From the NCBI GenBank assembly GCA_046542845.1, contig JBKHAN010000073.1, positions 1 through 10,988 of the forward strand: a stretch of 10,988 nucleotides of DNA, read 5' to 3'. The DNA is from SKKC01 sp046542845. Its GTDB lineage: Bacteria; Spirochaetota; Spirochaetia; DSM-27196; SKKC01. Below, piece by piece: positions 1 to 6,830 of the stretch. Position numbers and translations under genes: made by a program. Numbering within the stretch: position 1 is the stretch's first letter; each line of letters starts with the position of its first letter. A model generated the notes under the pieces. That model did not search any database and was not told the DNA's origin. It saw only the letters and a list, made by a program, of their open reading frames with translations.

Positions 1-103
1 CGAATACAGCGATGTCGATGTCCGAACCCTCGCGCCAGGTTCCTTTCGCCCGCGAACCGAAGAGCACCGCATACGCTTTGGCGCCGTACGCTTGGCGATT
101 CAC
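1..103 (-). CDS. MNT-type nucleotidyltransferase, N-terminal fragment (runs off the left edge)
   Basis: Reading the minus strand from a GTG at 103-101 gives 34 residues before the window ends. They contain GSRAKG followed by SDIDIAVF, which is the nucleotidyltransferase signature GSxxxG...(S)DxD. The two metal-binding aspartates are visible; the third carboxylate would lie beyond the edge. Enzymes of this superfamily transfer nucleotides to proteins or small molecules; the small MNT proteins are often antitoxins that AMPylate a HEPN RNase toxin encoded next door, while larger relatives modify aminoglycosides. The GTG overlaps the TGA of the upstream acetyltransferase gene by 4 nt, suggesting translational coupling, and an AGGG lies 7 nt upstream. 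No other in-frame start is seen close by. The domain call is firm; the subfamily (MntA-like antitoxin or other) cannot be decided from the fragment. Confidence 0.8.
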   Translation of the reverse strand, partial: MNRQAYGAKAYAVLFGSRAKGTWREGSDIDIAVF

Positions 104-606
104 GGAGCAACCCTGAGCCCGTAATACCGCTGGCCGATCTCGCGGCCGTTGAAATCGGCGACATTCGGTAAATGGCCCCACTCGGTAAATCCGAACTTCT
201 TCAGAAGCCGTATACTTGCCTCATTCGTCTCGAGAACGACAGCGAAATACGTGCGAAGTCCCAGACGAGGCGCATCGGCGATTGCACCGGAAAGAAGCTT
301 GGTGGCGATGCCACTACCGTGATACGCGCTATCGACGTAGTAGCTGACCTCCGCGGTATGTCGAAGCGCCGCGCGCCCTGGCCGATACGGACTGACACTC
401 AAGAATCCGATTACCTGTTCGGCAATCGCGGCTGCATAGACCGGGTACCGCTCCGAAGAATGCGCCGCGAGCCACTGCAGGCGCTCCTTCACCGTTACCG
501 GTTTGAGATCGCCCGTCTTCTCCCCCGTTTTCACCGCCTGATTGTAAATGCGCACAATCTGATCAAGATCGTTAAGCTGTGCGAGTCGTATCTGTACGGA
601 AATCAT
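100..606 (-). CDS. GNAT-family N-acetyltransferase (phosphinothricin acetyltransferase-like)
   Basis: The protein has 168 residues, a normal single-domain GNAT length, and should acetylate a primary amine using acetyl-CoA in the cytoplasm. The N-terminus (IRLAQLNDLDQIVRIYNQAV, about 6-25) matches the opening strand and helix of the Pat/MddA group. The acetyl-CoA pyrophosphate loop is at about 95-105 (YHGSGIATKLL, with His where Arg/Gln is usual), and the N-x-x-S...K-x-G-F element of motif B is at 128-140. The reading frame stays open to 1056, but the extra N-terminus does not resemble a GNAT and would run into the opposite-strand regulator gene. I therefore chose the ATG at 606-604, which begins the conserved part and has a purine-rich AGGCGG about 4 nt upstream. 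The stop overlaps the start of the nucleotidyltransferase gene. The substrate is unknown; relatives act on phosphinothricin or methionine derivatives, but that is family knowledge only. Confidence 0.85.
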   Translation of the reverse strand: MISVQIRLAQLNDLDQIVRIYNQAVKTGEKTGDLKPVTVKERLQWLAAHSSERYPVYAAAIAEQVIGFLSVSPYRPGRAALRHTAEVSYYVDSAYHGSGIATKLLSGAIADAPRLGLRTYFAVVLETNEASIRLLKKFGFTEWGHLPNVADFNGREIGQRYYGLRVAP

Positions 607-631
607 TCTACCGCCTGCCTCTCGATGCAGT

Positions 632-659
632 TCTATATCAGACAGCAGACCTCGCGCAA
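632..659 (-). promoter_or_regulatory. possible promoter of the acetyltransferase gene
   Basis: On the minus strand TTGCGC (659-654) and TATAGA (637-632) are separated by 16 nt and lie 25 nt or more upstream of the chosen ATG. The -35 element matches only half of the consensus, so this is a weak call. The 162-bp gap between the divergent acetyltransferase and regulator genes (607-768) holds no other gene that I can support. Confidence 0.25.
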
Positions 660-750
660 TTCCCTGAAGTGCCCGGGCGGCGCTTATTGAACCGTCGCGA
701 CGAAAACGCCGCCAAACGGGAACGCCTATGCGATCGACAGATGTTTCGGC

Positions 751-756
751 TATACT
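751..756 (+). promoter_or_regulatory. -10-like TATACT just upstream of the AraC-type regulator
   Basis: TATACT matches the sigma-70 -10 consensus at five of six positions and ends 12 nt before the regulator's ATG. No convincing -35 is seen 16-18 nt upstream. If it is the -10, transcription would begin only about 5-7 nt before the start codon, leaving no room for a Shine-Dalgarno sequence, and none is visible. Confidence 0.25.
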
Positions 757-768
757 CGGCGCACTCGC

Positions 769-3030
769 ATGAAACGACGGTTGCTGACCAAATGGCTTTT
801 GACGTATCTCACGTTTATTCTGGTTTCGGTGACGTTTATTGCCGGCACGTATTTCGTGTACCTGAACGGCGTTACAGACAATCTGCGGCGTACGAACGAA
901 TCGTATCTCGAACAGATCGTCAACCATTTCAATTATACCTATCAGTCTCTCAACCAGCTCGCTTACAGTCTTGCCCGTGACCCGCGAATTACCCGGATCA
1001 CGAATCTGGATCTGGAGATAACGTCGCTCGACCGATTCCAGATATATAACCTCCATAACAATCTCGCGCTTCTCTCAGTTTCCAACAGCGGAATCGACAA
1101 CATAACCTTATATTCCTCTCGGGCGGATCTGCTGGTCACAGGACAGAGTGCCTACTTCGGGGAACTTATTGAACTGCGCACACGCGACGCCTTCGATCTG
1201 CCGGCCGACAGTTTCCGATCTCTGATAGCCACACGCTATGACCAGAACGTGGTTCGCCTGTCAGACTGGACAGGAGCCAACGGGCCACGAAATCCTCTGC
1301 TGTATATTCAAACGATTCCAACCGGCCTTGGAGAAACCCCGCGCGGTGCGATCATGTTTCAGATCAATGAACGGGTACTCGGCGGCTGGGGTCAGGACGC
1401 GTGGTTTCTGGACAGTCTCGTCCTCGTTCGCAACGATAGCGGGAATGTCATCTACTCGAATCGGGAACAATTCTACACGGAAGCTGAGTCCCATCTGGAA
1501 GTCCCGAACAACGGAGCTCCGACTGAAGTCTCGCTCAACGGTCAGGACTATTATCTGTTCGCCGAGACGGATACAAACGACTGGTCATATGCGAGCTTTG
1601 TGCCTCGCTCCACGTTCATGCAGCCGATACAGGACATCGGGCGTATTGCGATCCTGGCGCTTTTCCTGTTCCTCGGTGTGAATCTTATACTCGCATACTT
1701 CTTTGCGAATCGCATGTACCAGCCTGTCAAGAAACTCATGATCTCGATCAACGACGTCGACATGGAACTCGATCAGTCCGAGTACGAAATTATAGAAGAG
1801 ACGGTAACAAAAAGCCGCTCCGAGCAGCTGCGAATGAAACGGGAAATGGAGACGCAATCGCTTGAAATCCGGAATGCCTTCCTGAATCGCGCATTACGCG
1901 GGTTCATGCGCGAATCCGACAAGCTTCGCGAAAAGCTTACACAATACGGGGTTATACTATCCGACACCGGATATAAAGTGCTTCTGGTTCGGATCAGGCA
2001 TAGTAATGTCAGCCTGCAAAAATCCGACGTACCACAATTTCTGGCCCGTAACGTACTCGAAGAAGCGCTCTCGTCCGATCTGAACACGTATATCGTCGAG
2101 ATTGAGGATCGCGTAGCGTGTATCGTCAGTCCGACTCGGCCCGAAGAGAGCCTGCTGCGAATAAGCGATGCGGTCCAGAGCGCGCTCGACATATTGCGCG
2201 ATAGTTTCGGGATCATTGGTGAAGCAGGAATCAGTCAAACGCACCGGAGTGTCCTGACACTTTCATCGGCGTACCATGAAAGTCTGGAAGCCGTTCAGAA
2301 CACCGGAATACTTGAAGACGTACAAATTGTCGAGTACGAGGAACTTCAGGGACTGAGAGCCCTGTACAAATTTGACCTTGAAGATGAATACAAACTGTTT
2401 CACTTTATCCGCCGGGGAGACCTGGAACAGGCGGTGCTTCATATTGAAGCCATCATACAACAGAATCAGGAAACCCATCAGATTAAAATGGGGTACCTTC
2501 AATGCCTCATGTTCGACCTTGTCAGTGCAATCATAAAGTCGGTGCACCACGAAGTCTTTTATGAACTGATCAACCGGAACAATCCGATACAGAGAATGAT
2601 GAAAGCCGACAGCCTCGATACCATGAAAGAAATCGTACTCGCGGTTGTCAGCATCGCATGCGAAGTATACACGGACGTCGAGCCCGACACGCAGTCGGCG
2701 AGCCTCACTGAAAAGATTGAGACCTATGTCCGTGAAAACTATTCGGACACGAACCTGAACGTTTCCAAACTTGGTGACGTGTTTCAAGTGACGCCTGCAT
2801 ACCTGTCGCGCGTATACAAACGAGAAACAGGGAAAACGATTTCACGAGCGATACATTCCATCCGGGTGGCCGCCGCAGAGAAATTGCTTCTTGAGACGGA
2901 CAAAGGAATCGCGGAGATCGCAGATGAAGTCGGCTACTACTATTCAAACGCCTTTATCCGCTTCTTCAAGAGCCACACTGGAGTGACTCCCGGGCAATAT
3001 CGCGTCCTGCACAGCAAATCGACACCATAA
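769..3030 (+). CDS. membrane-anchored AraC-family transcriptional regulator with extracytoplasmic sensor
   Basis: This 753-residue protein joins a sensor and a DNA-binding domain in one chain. A short basic start (MKRRLLTKW) leads into a membrane segment at about 9-32. An extracytoplasmic region of about 255 residues follows and is probably a Cache-type ligand sensor, though this was judged only from layout. A second membrane segment lies at about 291-313. The cytoplasmic part has a coiled-coil-like stretch (about 340-395) and a degenerate GGDEF-like domain (about 400-525, ending GISQTHRSVLTLSSAYHESL) of the kind seen in YesN/PucR regulators. The AraC HTH domain is at 645-748, with recognition-helix regions around 664-690 and 713-745, and the family signature GYYYSNAFIRFFKSHTGVTP is intact. 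Family members activate an adjacent sugar transporter, and the transporter operon begins 164 nt downstream in the same direction. The ATG at 769 is the only plausible start: the frame is closed by a TGA at 688-690 and no other start codon lies between. No Shine-Dalgarno is seen. Confidence 0.9.
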   Translation: MKRRLLTKWLLTYLTFILVSVTFIAGTYFVYLNGVTDNLRRTNESYLEQIVNHFNYTYQSLNQLAYSLARDPRITRITNLDLEITSLDRFQIYNLHNNLALLSVSNSGIDNITLYSSRADLLVTGQSAYFGELIELRTRDAFDLPADSFRSLIATRYDQNVVRLSDWTGANGPRNPLLYIQTIPTGLGETPRGAIMFQINERVLGGWGQDAWFLDSLVLVRNDSGNVIYSNREQFYTEAESHLEVPNNGAPTEVSLNGQDYYLFAETDTNDWSYASFVPRSTFMQPIQDIGRIAILALFLFLGVNLILAYFFANRMYQPVKKLMISINDVDMELDQSEYEIIEETVTKSRSEQLRMKREMETQSLEIRNAFLNRALRGFMRESDKLREKLTQYGVILSDTGYKVLLVRIRHSNVSLQKSDVPQFLARNVLEEALSSDLNTYIVEIEDRVACIVSPTRPEESLLRISDAVQSALDILRDSFGIIGEAGISQTHRSVLTLSSAYHESLEAVQNTGILEDVQIVEYEELQGLRALYKFDLEDEYKLFHFIRRGDLEQAVLHIEAIIQQNQETHQIKMGYLQCLMFDLVSAIIKSVHHEVFYELINRNNPIQRMMKADSLDTMKEIVLAVVSIACEVYTDVEPDTQSASLTEKIETYVRENYSDTNLNVSKLGDVFQVTPAYLSRVYKRETGKTISRAIHSIRVAAAEKLLLETDKGIAEIADEVGYYYSNAFIRFFKSHTGVTPGQYRVLHSKSTP

Positions 3031-3096
3031 ACACCTGCACTGAATAGACAATTTCTCGTCCCATGAACAATGTGTGACCTGATCTGTTTCTGTTTG

Positions 3097-3128
3097 GAAA
3101 CTGTTAATGCATCTTCGAAACTGTTCAT
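3097..3128 (+). promoter_or_regulatory. two 12-bp direct repeats, probable AraC-family operator of the transporter operon
   Basis: GAAACTGTTAAT (3097-3108) and GAAACTGTTCAT (3117-3128) differ at one position and start 20 bp apart, about two helical turns. AraC-family proteins have two HTH motifs and commonly bind direct repeats at about 21-bp spacing beside the -35 region. Relative to the -10-like element at 3152-3157 the repeats would sit near -67 to -56 and -47 to -36, a classic activator position. The motif core CTGTT also occurs at 3084-3088 and 3090-3094. The neighbouring membrane-bound AraC regulator is the obvious candidate to bind here; that assignment is inference. Confidence 0.6.
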
Positions 3129-3151
3129 ATACGAAATTTCCGGGCTGACCA

Positions 3152-3157
3152 TAGAAT
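3152..3157 (+). promoter_or_regulatory. -10 element of the transporter operon promoter
   Basis: TAGAAT matches the -10 consensus at five of six positions. The hexamer expected 16-18 bp upstream (around 3128-3135) is unlike TTGACA. A poor -35 beside a repeat operator fits a promoter that needs an activator. The predicted transcription start is near 3164, giving a leader of about 30 nt. Confidence 0.4.
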
Positions 3158-3180
3158 CGACATATCATCACCTACCACAA

Positions 3181-3186
3181 GGAGGT
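3181..3186 (+). promoter_or_regulatory. strong Shine-Dalgarno (GGAGGT) deciding the start of the binding-protein gene
   Basis: GGAGG ends 9 nt before the ATG at 3195 and 6 nt before an in-frame TTG at 3192. The ATG gives the ordinary MKKIT leader, so the TTG is taken as coincidental. This is the strongest ribosome-binding site in the window and suits a protein needed in excess over its permeases. Confidence 0.75.
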
Positions 3187-3194
3187 AATCATTG

Positions 3195-4760
3195 ATGAAA
3201 AAGATTACTACTTTGATCGCACTGTCGATCTTCGTATCCATGGCTTTGTTTGGTGGAGGCCAGGACGAGCAGACGCAGGATCCGTCCACTCCTGCCTCGT
3301 ACTCCTACCATATGCAGATAACGGCGTCATTGACCCAGGTCATTACCAACTTCGGTGATACTGAGCTTGCCCGGGAGCTGGCGGAGCGAACAGGTGTTTC
3401 CCCCGTGTACCAGCACCCGCTCGCCGGACAGGAAGAGGAATCGTTTAACCTGATGATTGCAGCCGGTGAGCTACCCGATATTTTCGAGTACAATATCGTT
3501 GGAAACTATCCGGGCGGACCGGAAAAAGCGATCGACGACGGCGTCGTTCTGGATCTCACCGATCTGTTACCGGAGTACGCGCCGAACCTCTGGCAGTATT
3601 ATCAGGACAACCCGGACGTCGCGCTCCTCGCGAGGACCGACACCGGACGCTACTACAGCTTTCCGTTCATCCGGGGAGATGAATCTCTCATGGTGTTCTT
3701 CGGCCCCGTGGTGAACCGCTCATGGCTCAACGAACTGGGGCTCGACTTGCCGGAAACAATTGACGACTGGGAAGAAATGCTTACCCTCTTCCGGGATGAA
3801 ATGGGTGCCGAAGCACCGCTGACCTATGAACCGAACCTGCTGAACAATGCCAATAATACATTCGTCGGTGCTTTTGGAGCCGCGTTCGACTTCTTCATTG
3901 ACGACAACGGCGACGTGCAGTACGGACCGATTCAGCCCGGATACCGGGACTACCTCGAAACCTTCGCGCGCTGGTATGACGAAGGTCTGCTCGACGTGAA
4001 CATCGAGTCTATGGACCGGCAGCAGGTAGCAGCAAAAATGACGACCGGACAGTCTGGTGCTTCCATAGGCTTCGCGGCCTCGCGTCTCGGTGCCTGGCTT
4101 GAAGCCGTTGACGGAGACCCTGACTATGATCTGGTTGGTGTCCGGTATCCCGTGCTGAACCGCGGAGATATTCCGATGTTCACACAAATGGATGTGCCGA
4201 TCCAGGGAAGTCCTGGCCACGCGCATGTTAATCCGAATGCGAGCGATATCCCCGGTATTATGCGGTATCTCGACTACGCTTACTCCGAGGAAGGTAACGT
4301 ACTGTTCAACTTCGGTATCGAGGGCGAATCCTTCGAGTGGATCGATGGATATCCCACCTATACCGATCTGATTTTCAACAACCCTGACATGAGTCGCCCG
4401 GAGGCCATGGGAATGTACGTCCGCTCCTCGTACAACGGACCATTTGTGCAGAGAGCCGAGTACTTTGAACAATATGGGTTCACGTTTGATCAGCAACGGG
4501 AAGCGAATCAAAACTGGCAGATCACGAACGTGATGAACCACCGCATGCCGCCGGTTACGCCAACCCCGGAAGAAAGCAGTGAACTCGCGACGATAATGAG
4601 TGACGTCAACACGTATCGCGACGAAATGCGAGTGCGATATATCCTGGGAATCGAAAGCCTCGATAGCTTCGACGAATACGTACAGAACATCAACGACATG
4701 GGTATCGATCGGGCAACCGAGATCTATACCGCTGCGCTTGAGCGATTCAACAACCGATAG
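3195..4760 (+). CDS. extracytoplasmic sugar-binding protein of an ABC importer (LplA/YtcQ-like)
   Basis: The product (521 residues, usual for this family) is the periplasmic receptor that captures the substrate and delivers it to the two permeases encoded downstream. A signal peptide is clear: MKK, a hydrophobic core at about 4-19, then GGGQDE. After an acidic linker the mature protein has the landmarks of the LplA/YtcQ group: a segment reading NLMIAAGELPDIFEYN, then YPGGPEKAIDDGVVLDLTDL with LLPEYAPNLWQYY right after it, and later RWYDEGLLDV. The group mostly serves oligosaccharide importers; the actual ligand is unknown. There is no lipobox and no cysteine anywhere in the protein, so it is not a lipoprotein and should be free in the periplasm, which implies an outer membrane. 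The likely cleavage site near residues 20-22 is not a textbook A-x-A. The gene follows its own probable activator-dependent promoter and is followed by a strong hairpin before the permease genes. Confidence 0.92.
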   Translation: MKKITTLIALSIFVSMALFGGGQDEQTQDPSTPASYSYHMQITASLTQVITNFGDTELARELAERTGVSPVYQHPLAGQEEESFNLMIAAGELPDIFEYNIVGNYPGGPEKAIDDGVVLDLTDLLPEYAPNLWQYYQDNPDVALLARTDTGRYYSFPFIRGDESLMVFFGPVVNRSWLNELGLDLPETIDDWEEMLTLFRDEMGAEAPLTYEPNLLNNANNTFVGAFGAAFDFFIDDNGDVQYGPIQPGYRDYLETFARWYDEGLLDVNIESMDRQQVAAKMTTGQSGASIGFAASRLGAWLEAVDGDPDYDLVGVRYPVLNRGDIPMFTQMDVPIQGSPGHAHVNPNASDIPGIMRYLDYAYSEEGNVLFNFGIEGESFEWIDGYPTYTDLIFNNPDMSRPEAMGMYVRSSYNGPFVQRAEYFEQYGFTFDQQREANQNWQITNVMNHRMPPVTPTPEESSELATIMSDVNTYRDEMRVRYILGIESLDSFDEYVQNINDMGIDRATEIYTAALERFNNR

Positions 4761-4773
4761 AGAAACAGTCTGT

Positions 4774-4798
4774 ACGAGGGATGCGCTGCATCCCTCGT
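4774..4798 (+). promoter_or_regulatory. perfect 11-bp intercistronic hairpin between binding-protein and permease genes
   Basis: ACGAGGGATGC (4774-4784), loop GCT, then GCATCCCTCGT (4788-4798) form a perfect stem starting 14 nt after the binding-protein stop. No T-run follows, so it does not look like an efficient intrinsic terminator. In many importer operons such a structure protects the 3' end of the binding-protein message, or lets only some transcripts continue, so the receptor outnumbers its permeases. That role is inferred from position; the structure itself is plain in the sequence. Confidence 0.7.
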
Positions 4799-4825
4799 CA
4801 GGCCTGCTGAGGAGAGATCAACGAC

Positions 4826-5764
4826 ATGAGAAAAAAGCCAGCGCGATCATCCATGAGCATTCCCTCCCGAGTCAAGACGAGCTTTCTTCGCGACAAAGAG
4901 CTGCTTCTCATGCTTCTTCCCGTGGTCGCGTACTTTGTGGTGTTCCATTACATTCCGATGTATGGGGCGACGATTGCGTTCAGGAATTACAGTCCGGCGC
5001 GCGGATTTACCGGCAGTCCCTGGGTCGGGTTCGTTCATTTCACGCGCTTCTTTCGCAGCGTCTATTTCGAACGACTCATGATCAACACGATTCTTCTGAA
5101 TGTACTCGCTCTGATGTTCGGGTTTCCCGCGCCCATAGTCCTCGCGCTTCTGCTGAACGAGATCAAAACGAAGTGGTTTAAGAATTCGGTGCAGACAATT
5201 ACGTACCTCCCGCACTTCATTTCCCTCGTTGTTATTGTCGGACTGCTCAGGGAGTTCACAATAACCTCAGGTCTGGTGAACGATATCCGGGATTTTCTCG
5301 GCTTCCGACGATTACCGATGCTGCAGCTTCCGGAGTACTTCAGAATGCTGTACGTCACGAGTGAAATCTGGCAGACCATCGGCTGGAACTCGATCATCTA
5401 TCTCGCGGCGTTATCCGGGGTTGATTCCCAGCTTTACGAAGCGGCCAAGATCGATGGTGCAAACCGGTGGAAACAGACGCTGCACGTCACGCTTCCCGGT
5501 ATACAGAGCACAATCATCATCCTGCTGATTCTCAGAATGGGTCGGATGTTTACCATCGGGTTTGAAAAGATCATTCTGATGTACAACCCCTCGACCTATA
5601 GCGTCGCGGACGTCATTTCAACCTTCGTATATCGATCCGGTCTGCTGGAAATGAACTTCAGTTTCAGCACCGCTGTCGGTCTTTTTAACGCCGTACTGAA
5701 CTTTGCGATGCTGCTTCTCGCCAATCGTTTAAGCAAGCGGTTCAGTGAAACGAGTCTGTGGTAA
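4826..5764 (+). CDS. ABC importer permease 1 (LplB/YteP-like, binding-protein-dependent transport)
   Basis: This 312-residue inner-membrane protein has six likely helices (about 26-46, 88-110, 123-142, 176-196, 226-240 and 282-301) after a basic N-terminus. The cytoplasmic EAA loop that docks the ATPase is at about 205-224 (EAAKIDGANRWKQTLHVTLP) with the invariant glycine present. Family hallmarks such as YLPHFIS (127-133), IWQTIGWNSIIYLAAL and the C-terminal ETSLW are present. It should pair with the second permease to form the sugar channel in the inner membrane. The ATG at 4826 is preceded by GAGGAG ending 11 nt upstream, an adequate ribosome site placed just after the intercistronic hairpin. 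The last codons overlap or abut the second permease gene, indicating one transcript. Confidence 0.92.
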   Translation: MRKKPARSSMSIPSRVKTSFLRDKELLLMLLPVVAYFVVFHYIPMYGATIAFRNYSPARGFTGSPWVGFVHFTRFFRSVYFERLMINTILLNVLALMFGFPAPIVLALLLNEIKTKWFKNSVQTITYLPHFISLVVIVGLLREFTITSGLVNDIRDFLGFRRLPMLQLPEYFRMLYVTSEIWQTIGWNSIIYLAALSGVDSQLYEAAKIDGANRWKQTLHVTLPGIQSTIIILLILRMGRMFTIGFEKIILMYNPSTYSVADVISTFVYRSGLLEMNFSFSTAVGLFNAVLNFAMLLLANRLSKRFSETSLW

Positions 5765-5769
5765 CCAAA

Positions 5770-6726
5770 ATGAGCACACTAATTCTACCGTTCCGAAAAA
5801 AAGGTCTATCGGGAGCAACCGGGTCTGTCCCGCTCAAGTCGAGGAAGGTCAGAGAATCAAAAGGGTACATGACCTTCCAGTTTTTCAACGTACTGCTGCT
5901 GGCAACCCTGGCATTCGCGACAGTGTATCCAATGTGGCACGTGTTCATCGGATCGGTAAGCGATGGGCGTGCGCTCATGCGGCACTCAGGTTTTCTTCTG
6001 CTTCCAATCGGAGAGGTGACGCTCACAGCGTATCGAGCCGTATTCGAAAACCCGAATATCGCTATGGGCTACCGGAATACCCTGTATATTCTGGCCGTCG
6101 GCATTCCACTGCAGGTCGTTGTGACTTCGCTTGGGGCATACGTGCTGTCGCGAAAGTCGTTTGGTATGCGAAATGCGTTCATGTTCTTCATAAGCTTTAC
6201 GATGTTCTTCCAGGGCGGCATGATTCCGATGTTTCTGCTCGTACGTGACCTGGGACTCATGAACAACCTGTTGTCGGTGGTACTCCCCTTCACGGTCAAC
6301 GCGTTCAACCTGATCATTATGCGCACGTCGTTCCAGGCGATACCGGAATCGCTTGAAGAGTCGGCCCGCATGGACGGTGCCGGGCATTTCACGATCTATT
6401 CGCGGATTGTCATGCCGCTGAGCAAGGCAGTTGTCGCTGTAATGATTCTGTACTACGGTGTCGGCCTGTGGAACGGATGGTTCTGGGCATCGGTCTTCAT
6501 TCGAAATCGCTCCCTCTTTCCTTTGCAGCTGATCCTTCGAGAGATTCTGATTATTAACGACCTCTCCTCTATGACGCAGGGCGTCAGCGGCGACGATATG
6601 GTAAGCCTGACCGAGAGCATCCGATACGCGACAATAATTGTGTCGACACTTCCGATACTCACGGTCTACCCCTTTCTGCAGAAGTACTTCGCCGGCGGGG
6701 TTATGATTGGCGCGATCAAAGGATAA
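5770..6726 (+). CDS. ABC importer permease 2 (LplC/YtcP-like, binding-protein-dependent transport)
   Basis: From the ATG at 5770 the protein has 318 residues and is the second half of the permease heterodimer. The EAA loop lies at about 196-217 (EESARMDGAGHFTIYSRIVM), and the ending YPFLQKYFAGGVMIGAIKG is almost diagnostic of the YtcP/LplC group. The first helix (about 38-55) is preceded by a basic, low-complexity tail of about 35 residues, longer than the usual 10-15. The start is uncertain. A GTG at 5758 would overlap the previous gene by 7 nt; the ATG at 5770 lies 5 nt after its stop; an internal ATG at 5869 would remove the tail. None has a good Shine-Dalgarno sequence, so coupling to upstream translation is likely. 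No ATPase gene follows. Confidence 0.9.
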   Translation: MSTLILPFRKKGLSGATGSVPLKSRKVRESKGYMTFQFFNVLLLATLAFATVYPMWHVFIGSVSDGRALMRHSGFLLLPIGEVTLTAYRAVFENPNIAMGYRNTLYILAVGIPLQVVVTSLGAYVLSRKSFGMRNAFMFFISFTMFFQGGMIPMFLLVRDLGLMNNLLSVVLPFTVNAFNLIIMRTSFQAIPESLEESARMDGAGHFTIYSRIVMPLSKAVVAVMILYYGVGLWNGWFWASVFIRNRSLFPLQLILREILIINDLSSMTQGVSGDDMVSLTESIRYATIIVSTLPILTVYPFLQKYFAGGVMIGAIKG

Positions 6727-6830
6727 CGAGAACGAGGCGGATCGGCGGCCCGTTGTGTTTGCGGTTACCGATTCACTCCCGCGTGTTGCTTCTCGAACTT
6801 GAAGATGGGCACGTAAAGACATGCACCCAC
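6727..6830. other. convergent intergenic gap, no clear terminator
   Basis: The 104 bp between the end of the permease operon and the end of polB hold no supported gene. I looked for stem-loops followed by T-runs in both directions and found only short, imperfect ones such as CTTC/GAAG near 6789-6804. Termination may be Rho-dependent or rely on a structure I could not recognise by eye. Confidence 0.5.

Noticed and set aside
607..1056. N-terminal extension of the acetyltransferase frame on the minus strand, which would give a 318-residue protein
   Set aside because: It has no GNAT-like content, overlaps the 5' end of the regulator gene on the other strand, and the conserved protein begins exactly at the ATG at 606.
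3720..4541. Open frame of 273 codons opposite the binding-protein gene
   Set aside because: It has no recognisable family features, and lies wholly inside a gene with clear homology; antisense frames of this length are common in GC-rich coding DNA.
5986..6822. Open frame of 278 codons opposite the second permease gene
   Set aside because: The translation is highly charged and rich in His, Arg and Gln with no hydrophobic core, typical of an antisense shadow of a membrane-protein gene.
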